Shown here: piece by piece, positions 10,846-21,551 of the stretch
How the letters are laid out: the number at the start of each line of letters is the position of its first letter
How positions within the stretch are numbered: position 1 is the first letter of the stretch
DNA from: Bryoerythrophyllum caledonicum
Taxonomy: Eukaryota > Streptophyta > Bryopsida > Pottiales > Pottiaceae
Direction: 5' to 3'
Assembly: GCA_963971425.1 (NCBI GenBank)
Contig: OZ020515.1
Location: forward strand, 22,130,637 to 22,194,636
Length of the DNA stretch: 64,000 bases
The notes under the pieces: generated by a model
What the model was told of the DNA's origin: nothing
Database searches by the model: none
The model's input: only the letters and a program-made list of their open reading frames with translations
Position numbers and translations under genes: made by a program

Positions 10846-11932
10846 TCTCGGGGCAGCTCTCTTCATTGCTAGATGTGTGTATTTGCTTTCAGTTTAAGTC
10901 TAAACCTACGCTCTCAGAAAACCTTCGATGGTTGGAGAGCTCGGATTCCATACATGATTGTGAGTGCCATTTCAAGTAGTCCACTCCTCAAATTCGTACT
11001 AACTATCAACTCATTGTTTCCTTATTCCATCAAGTAGAGTTAGTCCGGGTGGATGGGAATAACAGGTGAGGTGGGGAGATAGTTAGTAGAGGTGTGACTC
11101 TAACTCTAAACACTTACAATTGTTTCCTTGTTCCATCAAGTAGATTAATACGTGTGGGTGGAAATAACAGGTGAGGTTGCAAGTGTCTAGGGAAAGACAA
11201 GGGGGAGTGACAAATGTGTAAGGGTCCTAGCGAGTCTTGAGTGACCTTCCGGCAACCGATTGGTGTCGGTTGTGAGGGCTCGGGTCGATCCCTGAAACAT
11301 CCTACCTCCAGCCACATCGGATGTGGATGGAGACTGAGAGGAGGGCGGATAGTGGGCGGGTAGGCCCCTTGCTCACTTACATTACGCCACTCACAGTTTC
11401 GGAAACACGGGTCTAGCAGTCCTTCGGGGGGATCTCAGTGACGCCATAACCATCCAAGTGAGTGAGTAGAGTTAGAAGGAGAGAATGGAAGGAAGAGTCT
11501 CTGTTACTTGTGTCAAATACTAAAATCTCTGTGAGTCCTCGGATCACTGTCCGTGGTGATAAAACCCCTGTCGGGTACGCATGTACTCTAGATGTCCATA
11601 TTGTGCATAGGTGTAACTATAAGCCCCAGATAATCTAAAGTTTGAGTAATAAAAGTCTTTCATACCCGTGCGAGGTAGGACGTACGAGGTAGGACGTACG
11701 AGGAGACAACACGCGTACGAAGAGCGGGGTAATTGGTGTTATTAACACCTAGGCTTTGTGATCTGAACCTTTATTCCCTCCTTTCTTTTGATGTATCTAT
11801 TGTATATTTGACATTTTATAGATTTTGGCTTGTGGTTAGTCGTTGTAGTTCTCGGTGACTCTCTGTGGGAACGATTACCTTAAGGGTATCTTTGTGTTAA
11901 GATGTAAATACTTGCCAACACGTACTACGACA

Positions 11933-11937
11933 CTCGG
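11933..11937. repeat. Target site duplication of solo LTR B (CTCGG), right copy
   Basis: Right copy of the 5-bp duplication. The protease part of the Ty3 fossil resumes here. Confidence 0.85.
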
Positions 11938-12394
11938 CAGTGCTATACCCAATGGGATTTACCTTGGATTTATGGGAGGAGTCAGCAAGCTATAGACCAG
12001 GATGGCAAACAGGAGAAGGATGAAAGGCTTAGCTGCCAGCTTAATTTGTTCGAGTTCTCACTGGTAACTTTGCTGACGTGTTTGCCTTCTCTAGAGGTAT
12101 GATTATGAAACGTTCATGGTTTCAGGCAGGTTTTGAGAATCCTTCTATGGTTGACCACACTTTAGAAAAAATGGATGTCTATATGGGCAACATAAGTGGT
12201 GGAGAGGAAGAAGGATTTCATCCTAGGATTGAGGCGGCGTGGAGCAACATCATCCAGTTGAGGGAGGCCGTGGAGTTAGCAATGGAAGAAGCATGGCAAC
12301 ATTCTATGCTACCACAGATGCAACAGGAGCCTGGAGTTGACCAAGATCTAGGGCCTCCATTAGACACTGCTACCATCCATTGGAAGGCACCAAC

Positions 12395-13290
12395 GGATGG
12401 CATCGTGTTGTTGGAGCTCTTTGAAGGCATTGGCACAGGATTAGCAGCCGTTTTACAAGCAGGGATCAAAGTTAAGCGCTATATTTACGCGGATGTGGAT
12501 GAAGCAGCAAGGCATGTGGCCGAACGTCACTCACGTAGATTGAGGACGCAATTCCCCGACTTATTGGCCACTAGTGCCATCAAAACTTCTTTCTCTACAC
12601 TTGTAGGCGATATTTCCTTGCTGTCAGATGATGACATTTACCGTGTGGGTCATGTGGACCTTGTCATTGTAGGATGGCCTTGCCAAGGCATGTCTGTGGC
12701 AGGCAATCAGAATAAGTTAAAGGACTACCGTTGTTCCAAGTTCTTTGATATAATTCGAGTACTTCCGTTGCTTCAAACTTCTCAGAGGCAACCGCCTGGT
12801 TATATTGTAGATAACGTGCCCGTGGTGAGCAGTTCGAGGTCCAAAACGCACGCGAGTATGCACAGAATTCATCAAACACTTGGTTTGCCGGTGTTAATTG
12901 ATGCGCCTGCAGTAGGGTCCAGAGCACATAGACCACGCTTGTGGTGGACATACCTGGCACGAGCAGAGTTGCTATAGTCTGCGGTGGGTCGCATTAAACG
13001 CCCCAGATGTGTATGTGAGTGATATTCTAGACCCTCACAAGACACCACGGCGCGTGTATTACGATGACTAGGCACCATTAGCGGTGGTTAACCGCAAAAG
13101 GGAACCACGTAGAGCCTTGCCCATGTTGGTTAGCTTTGCACGGTCTTATGCTTTCAAGGATAATGGACCTAGTCTTGTGTGGGATTCCTTGTCCCAGGAG
13201 ATGGTGGAGCCTAATGCAAATAAGCAGGAGAGAGCCATGGGCTTTTCCACTAGCACCACCGATGTACCTAGGATTTCAAAAGCCTAGGGA
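12395..13290 (+). other. C5-cytosine DNA methyltransferase part of the Ty3 fossil
   Basis: This part shows hallmark motifs of the C5-cytosine methyltransferase family. Motif I, the S-adenosylmethionine site, reads LELFEGIGTGLAAVLQAG at about 12411-12465. The catalytic PCQ loop reads GWPCQGMSVAG at about 12672-12700. A motif VIII-like stretch RAHRPRLWW lies near 12920-12950, and ERAMGF, a motif IX-region signature, lies at about 13228-13245. Spacing and wording (GI.TGL..L...GI, and an RCSKFF.I.RVL-like stretch after the PCQ loop) look nearer to DNMT3 than to MET1/DNMT1, but only a phylogeny can settle that. It sits between protease and reverse transcriptase on the same strand, so it belongs to the element rather than to a host gene. 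It is part of a broken element and not expected to be active. Confidence 0.85.
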
Positions 13291-13309
13291 CAATTTTTAC
13301 TTGGTCGGG

Positions 13310-13750
13310 CAATGGATTTAAATTGCCTGACTTGGATTGTGTCGTTAGCGGTTGCTGAACAGAAGCGTTTAGCTTCTAGTTTGACGAGTTACGTGGGTTA
13401 TTATGAGTTGCGGGCGGCAGGAAAACCACTTGCCTCTATCAGGGTGACAAGCAAAGTGGTTGGGGGTGAGAGGGCCCTTGCACCTCATCCATGGAATATG
13501 TGGGATACCCCAAATATTTTTGAGACCACCAAAGCAATAAATCATTGCTATGGAAGGGAGAACTGGAGTGAAGGAATCAGATTGGTTCACCAGAGAATAG
13601 ATTTGGAAGATATTGTAGAGAAGATCTTCTTGGAAGAACACACAACTCTTGACATGGAAGAAATTGACAAACTTGGTCAGTTTGAAGGACTTGGGAATAT
13701 TATTGGAGAGGAAGGAGAGGAGTCTCCTTTATAGGGGATTCAAAAGCAGC
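13310..13750 (+). other. linker between methyltransferase and reverse transcriptase of the Ty3 fossil
   Basis: Plus-strand coding-like sequence joining the DNMT part to the reverse transcriptase, rich in acidic residues toward its end. I recognise no domain in it. It may be the end of the methyltransferase region plus a tether. Confidence 0.45.
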
Positions 13751-13859
13751 TAAGGGTGGAAAATCCTACTTCAAAGGAACCGAAGGAGGTGGTGACTAAG
13801 GACACTTGGAAACCAAGAGTAGGCCTAACGGATGGAGCAGTGGAGGTGGAGGAACATGA

Positions 13860-14660
13860 GTTCCTGAAGGAGTATTTAGATTTTTTTGCTTTCAGTTTAC
13901 ATGATTTGGGAGTGTTGAAGGGGCAAGAAGTGCATATTAACTTAACCAACGAAGCACCAATTTACCGAAAGCCATACAAGTATAGCGAGATGGAGCGAAA
14001 GATGATTCGTGTTCGCACAAAAGAATTGATGGCTGCAAGGTTGGTGGAGTTGGCTCCACCAGATTGTGAGTATGCATCAGCAACGGTTATGCCATCCAAG
14101 AAGGACATTTATGGTAATTGGACTGAGAAAAGGATGTGTGGTGACTATAGGAGAATTAATAAATTCACTAAGTCAGACCGTTATGCCATGCCAACTCTGG
14201 AGGAGAACTTTGAGGCCATTGACTATGCCACAATATTTAGTACGTTGGATTTATACTCTGGATACCACCATATTGGATTGAGAGATGAAGACAAGGAGAA
14301 AACCACGTCCAAGGGCATTGACAGAGATGGGAAGGACTAGTTGTTTCAATGGAAGTTTTTACCGTTTGAATTGAAAAATGCTCCAGCAGAATTTCAAAGG
14401 GTTATGGACAGAGTATTCTAGGGGTTGGATTTCTTGAGATGCTATATTGATGACATTATTGTCTTTAGTAGGAATCGAAAGCAACATAGACTACACTTGA
14501 TGGAGGTTTTTGCTAGATTGAAGCTCCATGGATTAAAGTTGCACCCTGATAAGTGCAAATTCTACTTTAATCGCATTGAGTATTTAGGCCACATTATTTA
14601 TCCAAGTGGATTAGGTATGGTAGCTAGCAAAGTGGAAGTAGTGATGTCTATTCTTAGACC
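13860..14660 (+). other. reverse transcriptase part of the Ty3 fossil
   Basis: Ty3-type reverse transcriptase motifs are readable in order: the fingers segment with KRMCGDYRRIN, the FSTLDLYSGYHHI active-site motif, the FLPFELKNAP motif and the YIDDII catalytic motif near 14440. Copies element RNA into DNA in the living family. Broken, as in the rest of the element. Confidence 0.9.
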
Positions 14661-14799
14661 ACGAGATGTTAGTAGGTTGAGAGCATTCTTGAAGTTGTGT
14701 AACTATTATAGAAAGTTTGTTAAAACTTTCAGTGCTATTGTCAAGCCATTAACCACGTTGATAAGGAATGATCAACCTTAATCTTGGGAGATGAACAAG

Positions 14800-15200
14800 A
14801 GGCGGCCTTGCAACAATTGAAAGACCGTTTGGCATCAGCACCAATACTTCGGAGGCCTATAGTAGGAAGGACGTACCAGCTACACACAGATTGGAGCTCG
14901 TTGGGGATTGATGCAGTATTGACGCAAATGGATGATGATAGCAAGGAATTTGTGATTGCATATGCCAGCCGGTTCAACAACAACGCTGAGGCTCAGTATA
15001 GCTCGTATGAAGGGGAATGTTTGGCTGCCATATCGGCAATTGCTCATTTTTGGTGTTATCTTTATGGTAATGAGTTTCTGTTAGTTACTGATCATCAGCC
15101 CTTGAAATGGTTGATGGAGTCTGATAAATTGATAGGAAAACTAGCACAGTGGGCCTTGATATTGATGGAGTATGACTTCTAGGTGGTTCATAGGGCAGGT
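14800..15200 (+). other. RNase H part of the Ty3 fossil
   Basis: RNase H motifs typical of Ty3 elements: a TDWSSLGIDAVL-like first strand, YSSYEGECLAAI with the acidic catalytic position, and VTDHQPLKWLM. It follows the reverse transcriptase directly. Element C is inserted a little downstream. Confidence 0.85.
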
Positions 15201-15399
15201 TTGGTAAATATGGATGTTGATGGCCTTAGCCGCAATCCAATTCCAAACCAAGAGGATGATACAGGTGCTAGGTGGCATACTCAGGGTGAAACCAACCCAT
15301 TGTCAGGTTGGCATTATTCGTTCTTTCTGGGGATATTGGCATTGAATAGAGACACCATCGGGGAAGCTACTGTGGCCACAGTAGATGAGGATGGAGGTG

Positions 15400-16641
15400 A
15401 AGAGTCTGGCCTTCCAGTTGGGTTCCGGGGTCTGGCCATTGCTTGTAACCCTCTCCCCCTTCCGTAAGTGGGTGCGATATGATACACGGGCACTATGTCC
15501 GGTTCTTCCTCCTCGAATTTTGCAGTAGCATAGAATATAGTCCCCTCTTCGTCCACAAACTGAACTCGTTTAGGGGGGAGAAAGGGACACTCGTTCGGGT
15601 AATGATCGGGTTGTCCACAGCGGGTGCACCAGACGTTGTTCCGGACCATCGGAACGCTCGTCTCGGCTTGTGACAATCCACCAACTGCACTTTGATGGCG
15701 GCCAGGCTGGTCTGGATGTCCTTGATCATTCGCCGGTCGCTAGGCGTTTCTTCCTTGACTTTTATCGCGACTCGATCTCGTTCCTTCCGATGTTCCTTGG
15801 AACTAGAGGATCTCCGGGGAGGACTGAGTTCCTCAGAGTCCTCGTCTTCACTAGACTGGCTCTCCGTGGGGCTAGAACTACTAGATCCGGATTTGGAACT
15901 TGAGCTTCTTATGTTCTTCCGGATCTGCTTGCCCCGCTTGGAACTAACGGATGTTGATCTGGAGCAAGATTGACAGAGGGACTGCTTGGAATTTTCATAG
16001 TTTTGTGGAGCCTCCATTGCTTCTTGCAAGGACTGAGGTCGAGCTTGACGGATGTGGAATCCCATCTTCTCCGGAAATCCTACCACATACCACTCGATTT
16101 GCACACTTTGTGCAATGTCCGGGGTTAGTTTGGGAATAAGACTCCGGACTCTCTAGCCATACCTCCGGACGGATTTATTCGTCTCCATCTTCATCTTGCT
16201 GAGCTTGCCCAGCGTCCATGCTTCTCCACCAACCTCCCGGAAGGTACGGAGAAAGGCTGCCGTAAGCAAGGTCCAATCGGCTCGGGTAGTTTCCGGAACG
16301 TTCTGATACCATTGCAAAGCTTCGCCTTTCAGAAGTCCTTGGAACAATCGGAGTTTGGTGGCGTTCTCCTCCTGGTTTGCTGTGGCGGTGGCGTTGAACT
16401 TACATAGCCAGTCATCTACGTCGTCCCGTCCGTCTCCTTTAAACTTCCGGTACTTCAGGCGAAAGGTAGGTTGTGGCAGCGCCATCCCAATAGCAACGGT
16501 CACCGCGGGTTCTTCGGTCTCCGATCCTGTTCTACTCAGTGATCTTGGTGGAGTAAGAGATCTGCTTCTGGACCGACCAGCAGTGGTTCTCTTCCGGGCC
16601 GATCTGCGAACGCCTTCACTCCGATGCGCACTTTGATTCAT
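15400..16641 (-). other. Ty3 gag part of element C
   Basis: Starts about 100 bp after the primer-binding site. It has a basic N-terminus (RRSARKRTTAGRSRSRS) and a retrotransposon gag domain with FKGDGRDDVDDWLCKF and LLKGEALQWYQN. A Ser/Glu/Lys-rich linker follows, then a CX2CX4HX4C zinc knuckle (CTRCGQPDHYPNEC). Broken, with a few breaks. Confidence 0.8.
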
Positions 16642-16740
16642 ACAGTTTTGTCTTTACAGATCGTCTAAACGGAATAGATATATTCCATATTACTATCACT
16701 AGTGTTAGTGTTCTAAGGATACTGGGAAAAAGGAAATAGG

Positions 16741-16762
16741 TCCCCGGCAGCGGCGCCAAAAT
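16741..16762 (-). other. Primer-binding site of element C
   Basis: Minus strand reads TTTTGGCGCCGCTGCCGGGG, nearly the same as the primer-binding region typical of plant Tat/Ogre-type and related Ty3 elements (TTTGGCGCCGTTGCCGGGGA). Confidence 0.8.
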
Positions 16763-19700
16763 TGTGTTGCAGTTCGTAGAGACAGTATCCCTCCGGAATG
16801 CATCCAATTGTCACTAAGTGCTTTCCAGAGTAACCACTCTGGTTTCGTTCCCACAGAGACCTAATGTTCTTTCTCCAATATTCCAGATTACTAAACTTTA
16901 TCCCAGCAATCCGTTTATGAGTTAGCTATAGTCATTACTTACGTAGGATAGATCCGGATCCTTCCGGAGTCCGGATTATGTACAATGATTTCCGGCAAGT
17001 AATTTCCGGAAGTCTAGAGGGTAGTTTAATTTATCTTTGTTCCTCTTCAGAGAGTCTCTTGGAGTTTTTAAACGAGTGGGCGGAGTCCACTGACCCTATT
17101 TTGTGTAAGTGGTTGGGTTTCCCACTGCTCGGTGACTTTAAGTGGCAAGGCACCCACTGTCCGGAACTTATAGTGACCGAACACCACTCTCCCTACTCTG
17201 CTAACTGGTAATTTGATTGTTGCTGCTAGACGTCGGCTCTCACGACATCCGGAAGGCCTTCCAGATGCCGTCACACAGAGACTAACCCGGACTACAACGA
17301 CATTCCGGTGGGTATGGTTGCAATTCTCCGGAATAGAGGCTCACTATTTCACTATGGTTATTCCGTCTAGGTATTGGTGTCAGGGTTTTTCCTATCATAG
17401 GGGAGAACTCCGGTATTGACCGGAATCCAGGTTTGTACGGTTCCTACCGTGAACTAGAGATTACCAGGAACACCTCTACAGTTCATCTCTTCCCCTCCTA
17501 GCTACTTCCGGACCCTGGAGACTACCGGGAACACCTCTACAATAGCTCTCTCCAGCTCTCCCGGGCGATCTCCTAACACCGACCTTAATGGCTTCCCCCT
17601 CCGGCGAAACAGTGAGATACACTAACCGGAAGATATACTCAGGCAACCCTACCCACATGAATGGATCCGACACCCACGAAGGTCCACACACCACCGACAT
17701 GCACGAGATAGCAAGACTGGTCCAAAAGAGTAGTGTGTATTACTAAGTGAGAATACAAGATAAAGGTTTTTGCCCAAAACCCCACTACTAAGTACTCACT
17801 AAGTTCTGTATAAACTTAGCCTTCCTCCTAGCCATCTACGGGAAGTCCGCTAGATCTTATCTAAAAGATCCGAGAAATCCGGAAAAGTTCCAGATCGGAT
17901 CTCAGATCCAGAAATCACGGAACAGTTCCGTCTCCGAAATTCCTACACTAACTAACAAGCCTGGCTATTGATTCCGGCAGCAGCCGGGTGCACTTGGGGC
18001 CCCATCGTTAGTCGCTGCTGATCCGGACTCTAACCCTGAGAAAAAGAAGAAAAAGAAATATAAAGTCTAACTAATCCTAAGTTGGAGCACCTGGGCCCCG
18101 ATTTCTCCCACTCCGGCGGGAGGAGGAGATCTCCATCGGAACGCACGCCTTTCCCTTCGCCTTCTTTGACGTTGCCGGTGAAAGGTTGGTCTTCCGGGTT
18201 GATGGTCCGACTGTTGGAAGAACAGCCGCCACCGGAGTACTAGCATCCGGCGGTGGAGGGGGTTGTTGCGGAGATCCTTCCGGAACCGGGGGTGCTTGTG
18301 CATCCGCAGCGAAAGCTGACCTAGTTTCCTGGACCAAGTCCCTGTAGCTTCCGGACGGGCTCCTGGGTCCGGGCGCCAACCTCCGGGACACGGACCTTGG
18401 TGGCACCGGGAGGCCGCCTCCCGCCGGAGGATCTGGCAGACGCATGTTGAGTGGAGACAAGATATCCGGAAGCTTCTTCAGGATCTCGCTTGTACTCGGG
18501 TTGGGAAGTACGATACCCTCCGTCGGTGTCTGAGGCGACGGAGTATCGAGAGACTCCGGATTTGCTGAGGTGCCTGGAGTTGGAGTGGTCTTGGTCGGTG
18601 GTTCCGGAGGGTTTGCCGTTCGTGTTGTGGTCGGGGTGCCTTCCGGACCAGGTGCTGGAGGTTCTTCTGGAAACTCCACGACGATGTTGTCGACCAGCAG
18701 CTTCATCTGTTCCCAGGTCCGTCCCATCTTATCCGCCTAATCGAGGAGGAATCGGATGATGTTGGCCCGGGTGACCTTCCTCTTCTTCTCCACCAATTCG
18801 GTGAAGAGCCGGCTCCGGTTGACCACGTCAACCGGAATATCCAGGGTTGCCCGAACCTCAAGCAATGCCGCTGCAGAGGCGTTGGCCTTCTCCTCGGCCA
18901 ATTTCCGGGCCGTCACCGCCAAGGCTGCCTCCGCAAGGTATTGCTTCATCTTCCGCTCCATCTCATTACTGGCCTGGTACAGAGAGGCGATTTGGGTGTG
19001 CAGCGCCTTCGTGCCCACCTCCCGGCTCTGGAGTTCCTCCACCCTATTGATGGCGTCCTCCAGCCGTTCCACGCCCAGGCTCCGGAAGATCTGCTCCACG
19101 CTGGTGGTGATTATGTAGTTGGTCTCCTTAAGGAGACCAACCCTCCAGCCAATGTTGCGGGTGAGCTCATCCATCAGCTTGAGCTGACCCTTGAAGTCGT
19201 CCCGGTCCACCTTCCTCTTCTTCCGGTTGGTCCCCTCTGAAGGTCCGGACTCGTCTTCTCCGGACGACGCGGAGGAGCTGCGGATGCCCGGACTCTCCGA
19301 CTCGGGTTCCTTCCCCCGAGGTCTCTTCGGGGCCTTCCGGCCTTCCGGAGTGCTGGTGGTTGCTGCTTCCGGAGCTGGCTCCTCCTCCCCAGATTCTTCC
19401 TCTTCGGAGTCGTCCCCTCCGTACTTCTGGAAGTTGAGTACTATGTCGTACTTCCGGACTTCCGCCGGAGTGAGCTACTGGTGGTGCGCATAGAGGTGCA
19501 CCACATAGGATGCCAGGGGTGTTGCCGTCTTCTTGACCCTCTAGAGGTTGGCTACAAGACGGTTGATCATGTCCGTCATGAGCGTTCCCCAATCCACGAC
19601 TATCTTCTCCCGGAGTGCCCCAAGGAAGATGCAGGCCCATTTCGCCACCAACCGCTTCGGCTTTTCCGGATGGAAGATAGGGTTTAAAAACCCTAGCACA

Positions 19701-20642
19701 AGTTGGGCGTCCAGGTGCTTAAGGTCCTACAGGTTGTAGCCGTCCTTCGGGTCCGCTGGTCCGGCAAACTCGTCCGTCAGGAACTCGTCCCGCCGTTCAA
19801 CTACCTTGGTGCGGCCGCCCCGGAAGTCATATGCTTGGGACCACTCCGGGACTCCCCAATTTTCCGGATGGGCCCTCAACAACCCCTTGTACTTCTCGTC
19901 CAGGTTGCCTATGAGTTCCCGAACGTAGACCTCCTCCCGCATGCCCCATGGGACTTTGAGCAAACCCTCGCAGCCCATCGTCTTCAACCTCGACTTCAGC
20001 AGATTAAACTCCTCCAGGTCTTCTGGAATGTCCGGGAGGACGCGGGCCAAGGGAGGGATCGCAACAGCCGGTTCTTCGTCTCTCCGGCCGCGCCCGTCTC
20101 TGTCCGTTCTCTTCTTGTTGGCCATCGGCACAGACTTCATGGAATCAGACTATCACCTCACTATCTCTCGAGGTTGTCCCTGCACGCACCGTCCTCACAA
20201 AAGCTCTCCCTAACGGACGCACGTCCGTTCTAACCGTCTAAGCTTCAAACCCTAACGGCTGGTGGTTAGAAAACTGTAAGAGAAAATAAGGGAGAGAAAA
20301 AGAGAAAGCCCTAATGCAAAACTCCGTACGCGAGGACGAAATGAGGAAGAAAGAGTTTTCCCCCCGAACCCCATCCTTAAGTAGTCCGGCCGTTAGTACG
20401 GAGTCATGATGACAGTTGATGGCAACGGTTCCGGCTGACAGTTCCGGTTAATTAACTACCCCGAAATTTCGGTAACTGCTCCAGCTCCGATTCTAACAGC
20501 TTTTGGCTTAATTAGGGTTTGCAGTCTCGTCCATCTGCCTTTATTCTAACCTGAAGACTATAGGTTGTATCCTAGCGTGGACTATCATAACTGTTTAACT
20601 AATTTTTTTATTTTAGTTGGATTTTAAGGTTAACTTCCGGCA
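16763..20642 (-). repeat. 5' LTR of element C
   Basis: About 3.9 kb. It contains an ORF, then a U5-like 3' end followed directly by the primer-binding site. This adjacency is the key evidence that the ORF-bearing unit is an LTR. It lacks the GCCCGGAGGCAC arrays of A and B. Confidence 0.65.
18077..20140 (-). other. Coiled-coil ORF inside the LTR of element C (retroelement fossil)
   Basis: Homologue of the ORFs in A and B: an N-terminal domain with WSQAYDFRGG, DPKDGYNL and HPEKPKR, an acidic serine-rich hinge, a coiled coil (EMERKMKQYLAEAAL) and a long proline/threonine-rich tail. The tail is much richer in proline than in A or B. It has a few breaks. Confidence 0.65.
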
Positions 20643-21250
20643 TCATGTGGGAACGGAGTCCCACAGTCGCTTTGGAGCTCCAGCAGAGGTACTCACAGAC
20701 CAAGGGAGAGAATTCTTGGGTGAGTTTCAAACGTTGTGTGAGCAAGCGATGATTGATCATCGCACTACTTCGAGGGATCATCCCGAAGCAGATGGATTGG
20801 CGGAGCGCATGGTGCAAACCATCAAGAAGGGGCTCTGGAAGTACAGCTTGAAGAAATGACACCATCAGGATTGGGATTTGCAACTACCCTGGATAGCAAT
20901 GGGCTATCGGTTCAGCAAACAAGCGTCCTTAGCGTTTTTTTCACCTTACTATCTATTGTTTGGAAGGCACTCGGTTTTATCGAAGGCCATTCAAGCAGAT
21001 GTTGATACCGTGTTGGCTAACATGGACAATCCAAATACGTGGGCTCAAATGTGTGAGCAACGTGCAGACTTGTTCAGAAGGGTGATGCCTATGGCATTGG
21101 AGAACCTCTCCATTGCTCAACATCGGGATACGTTGCGCTATGCTACAATACGGGGAGGTGGTTATCGACCGCACGTGCGGCGTTTCACGCTTGGAGACTA
21201 TGTGTACATGCAGCAAGTAGCGCCCACCACCTTGGATGTGACAGCAGGAA
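20640..21250 (+). other. integrase part of the Ty3 fossil
   Basis: Integrase core motifs are readable: VLTDQGREFLGEF, then HRTTSRDHPEADGLAERM, the characteristic D...D,35E region of Ty3 integrases, followed by a C-terminal stretch RFTLGDYVY resembling the GPY/F-type module. It resumes on the far side of element C. Integrase inserts the DNA copy into the genome. Confidence 0.85.
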
Positions 21251-21416
21251 GGGGTTCTTGAGAGTTCGTGAGGTGAAGGACTCAGGGGTGTTAGTGTTGG
21301 AGGGTCGTGATAGCAAGATGTGGAAGGATCATATACGCAATTGTGCGCCTTGCCACTTGCCACACATTGATGGGACAGTACACCCTGGTCTCTCTCACAT
21401 CTCTGCTCAATTACGT

Positions 21417-21551
21417 TGTCGGTTGTGTGGTAGTGCCAAACGGGCAGCCACTATGGTTATTTGTGACTTATGTTCTACGGGGTGGCATTTTGAATGCTTA
21501 ACTTTACCTCTTTTGGAGGTACTAGTAGGTCAATGGTCTTGTCGTGAGTGT
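21417..21551 (+). other. PHD-type zinc finger at the integrase C-terminus of the Ty3 fossil
   Basis: The spacing is CX2C-X11-CX2C-X4-HX2C-X14-CX2C, with the tryptophan two residues before the final cysteine pair (QWSCREC), as expected for a PHD finger (C4HC3). PHD fingers usually read histone H3 tails. In chromoviruses a chromodomain at this place steers integration, so a PHD finger here could do the same job. That role is inference. Confidence 0.8.

Larger units (their letters stand above)
1693..11932 (+). mobile_element. Solo LTR B of a giant-LTR family, with ORF inside, interrupted by solo LTR A
   Basis: It begins TGTCGTACCAC and ends CGTACTACGACA, is flanked by the perfect 5-bp duplication CTCGG (1688-1692 and 11933-11937), and contains no gag-pol. 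Without nested A it is about 5.2 kb. Layout: AT-rich 5' end, GC-rich tandem repeats, a coiled-coil ORF, a TATA box, then an LTR-type 3' end with CTCTGTGGGAACGA followed by TACGACA. I read it as a solo LTR because element C shows the same unit immediately followed by a primer-binding site. 5-bp duplications and TG...CA ends fit LTR integrases. It inserted into the protease part of the DNMT element and is therefore younger than it. Confidence 0.75.
15390..20642 (-). mobile_element. Element C: giant LTR plus primer-binding site plus gag, inserted in the DNMT element (broken)
   Basis: On the minus strand the order is LTR (about 20642 to 16763) with an internal coiled-coil ORF, a primer-binding site at 16761-16741, then Ty3 gag to about 15390. 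The LTR start shares TTAGTTAA and TATGATA-type sequence with B, and the LTR end shares TCTCTGTGGGAACGA with A and B, so it is the same family. Only the 5' part of the element is present. The left boundary near 15390 and the right boundary near 20620-20642 are approximate. It interrupts the plus-strand pol region. Confidence 0.7.

Noticed and set aside
3153-11932. A 9-kb inverted palindrome or foldback element
   Set aside because: The inverted similarity is explained by two solo LTRs of one family on opposite strands, each with its own target duplication, one nested in the other.
10600-11932. A conventional 1.3-kb LTR with the coiled-coil ORF as an internal gene
   Set aside because: The terminal TGTCGTACCAC sequence is not repeated after the ORF in A or B, and both units have target duplications at their outer ends only, so the whole 5-kb unit behaves as the LTR.
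12395-13290. Host DNA methyltransferase gene
   Set aside because: It lies between protease and reverse transcriptase parts of a Ty3 element, on the same strand, without introns or flanking host domains.
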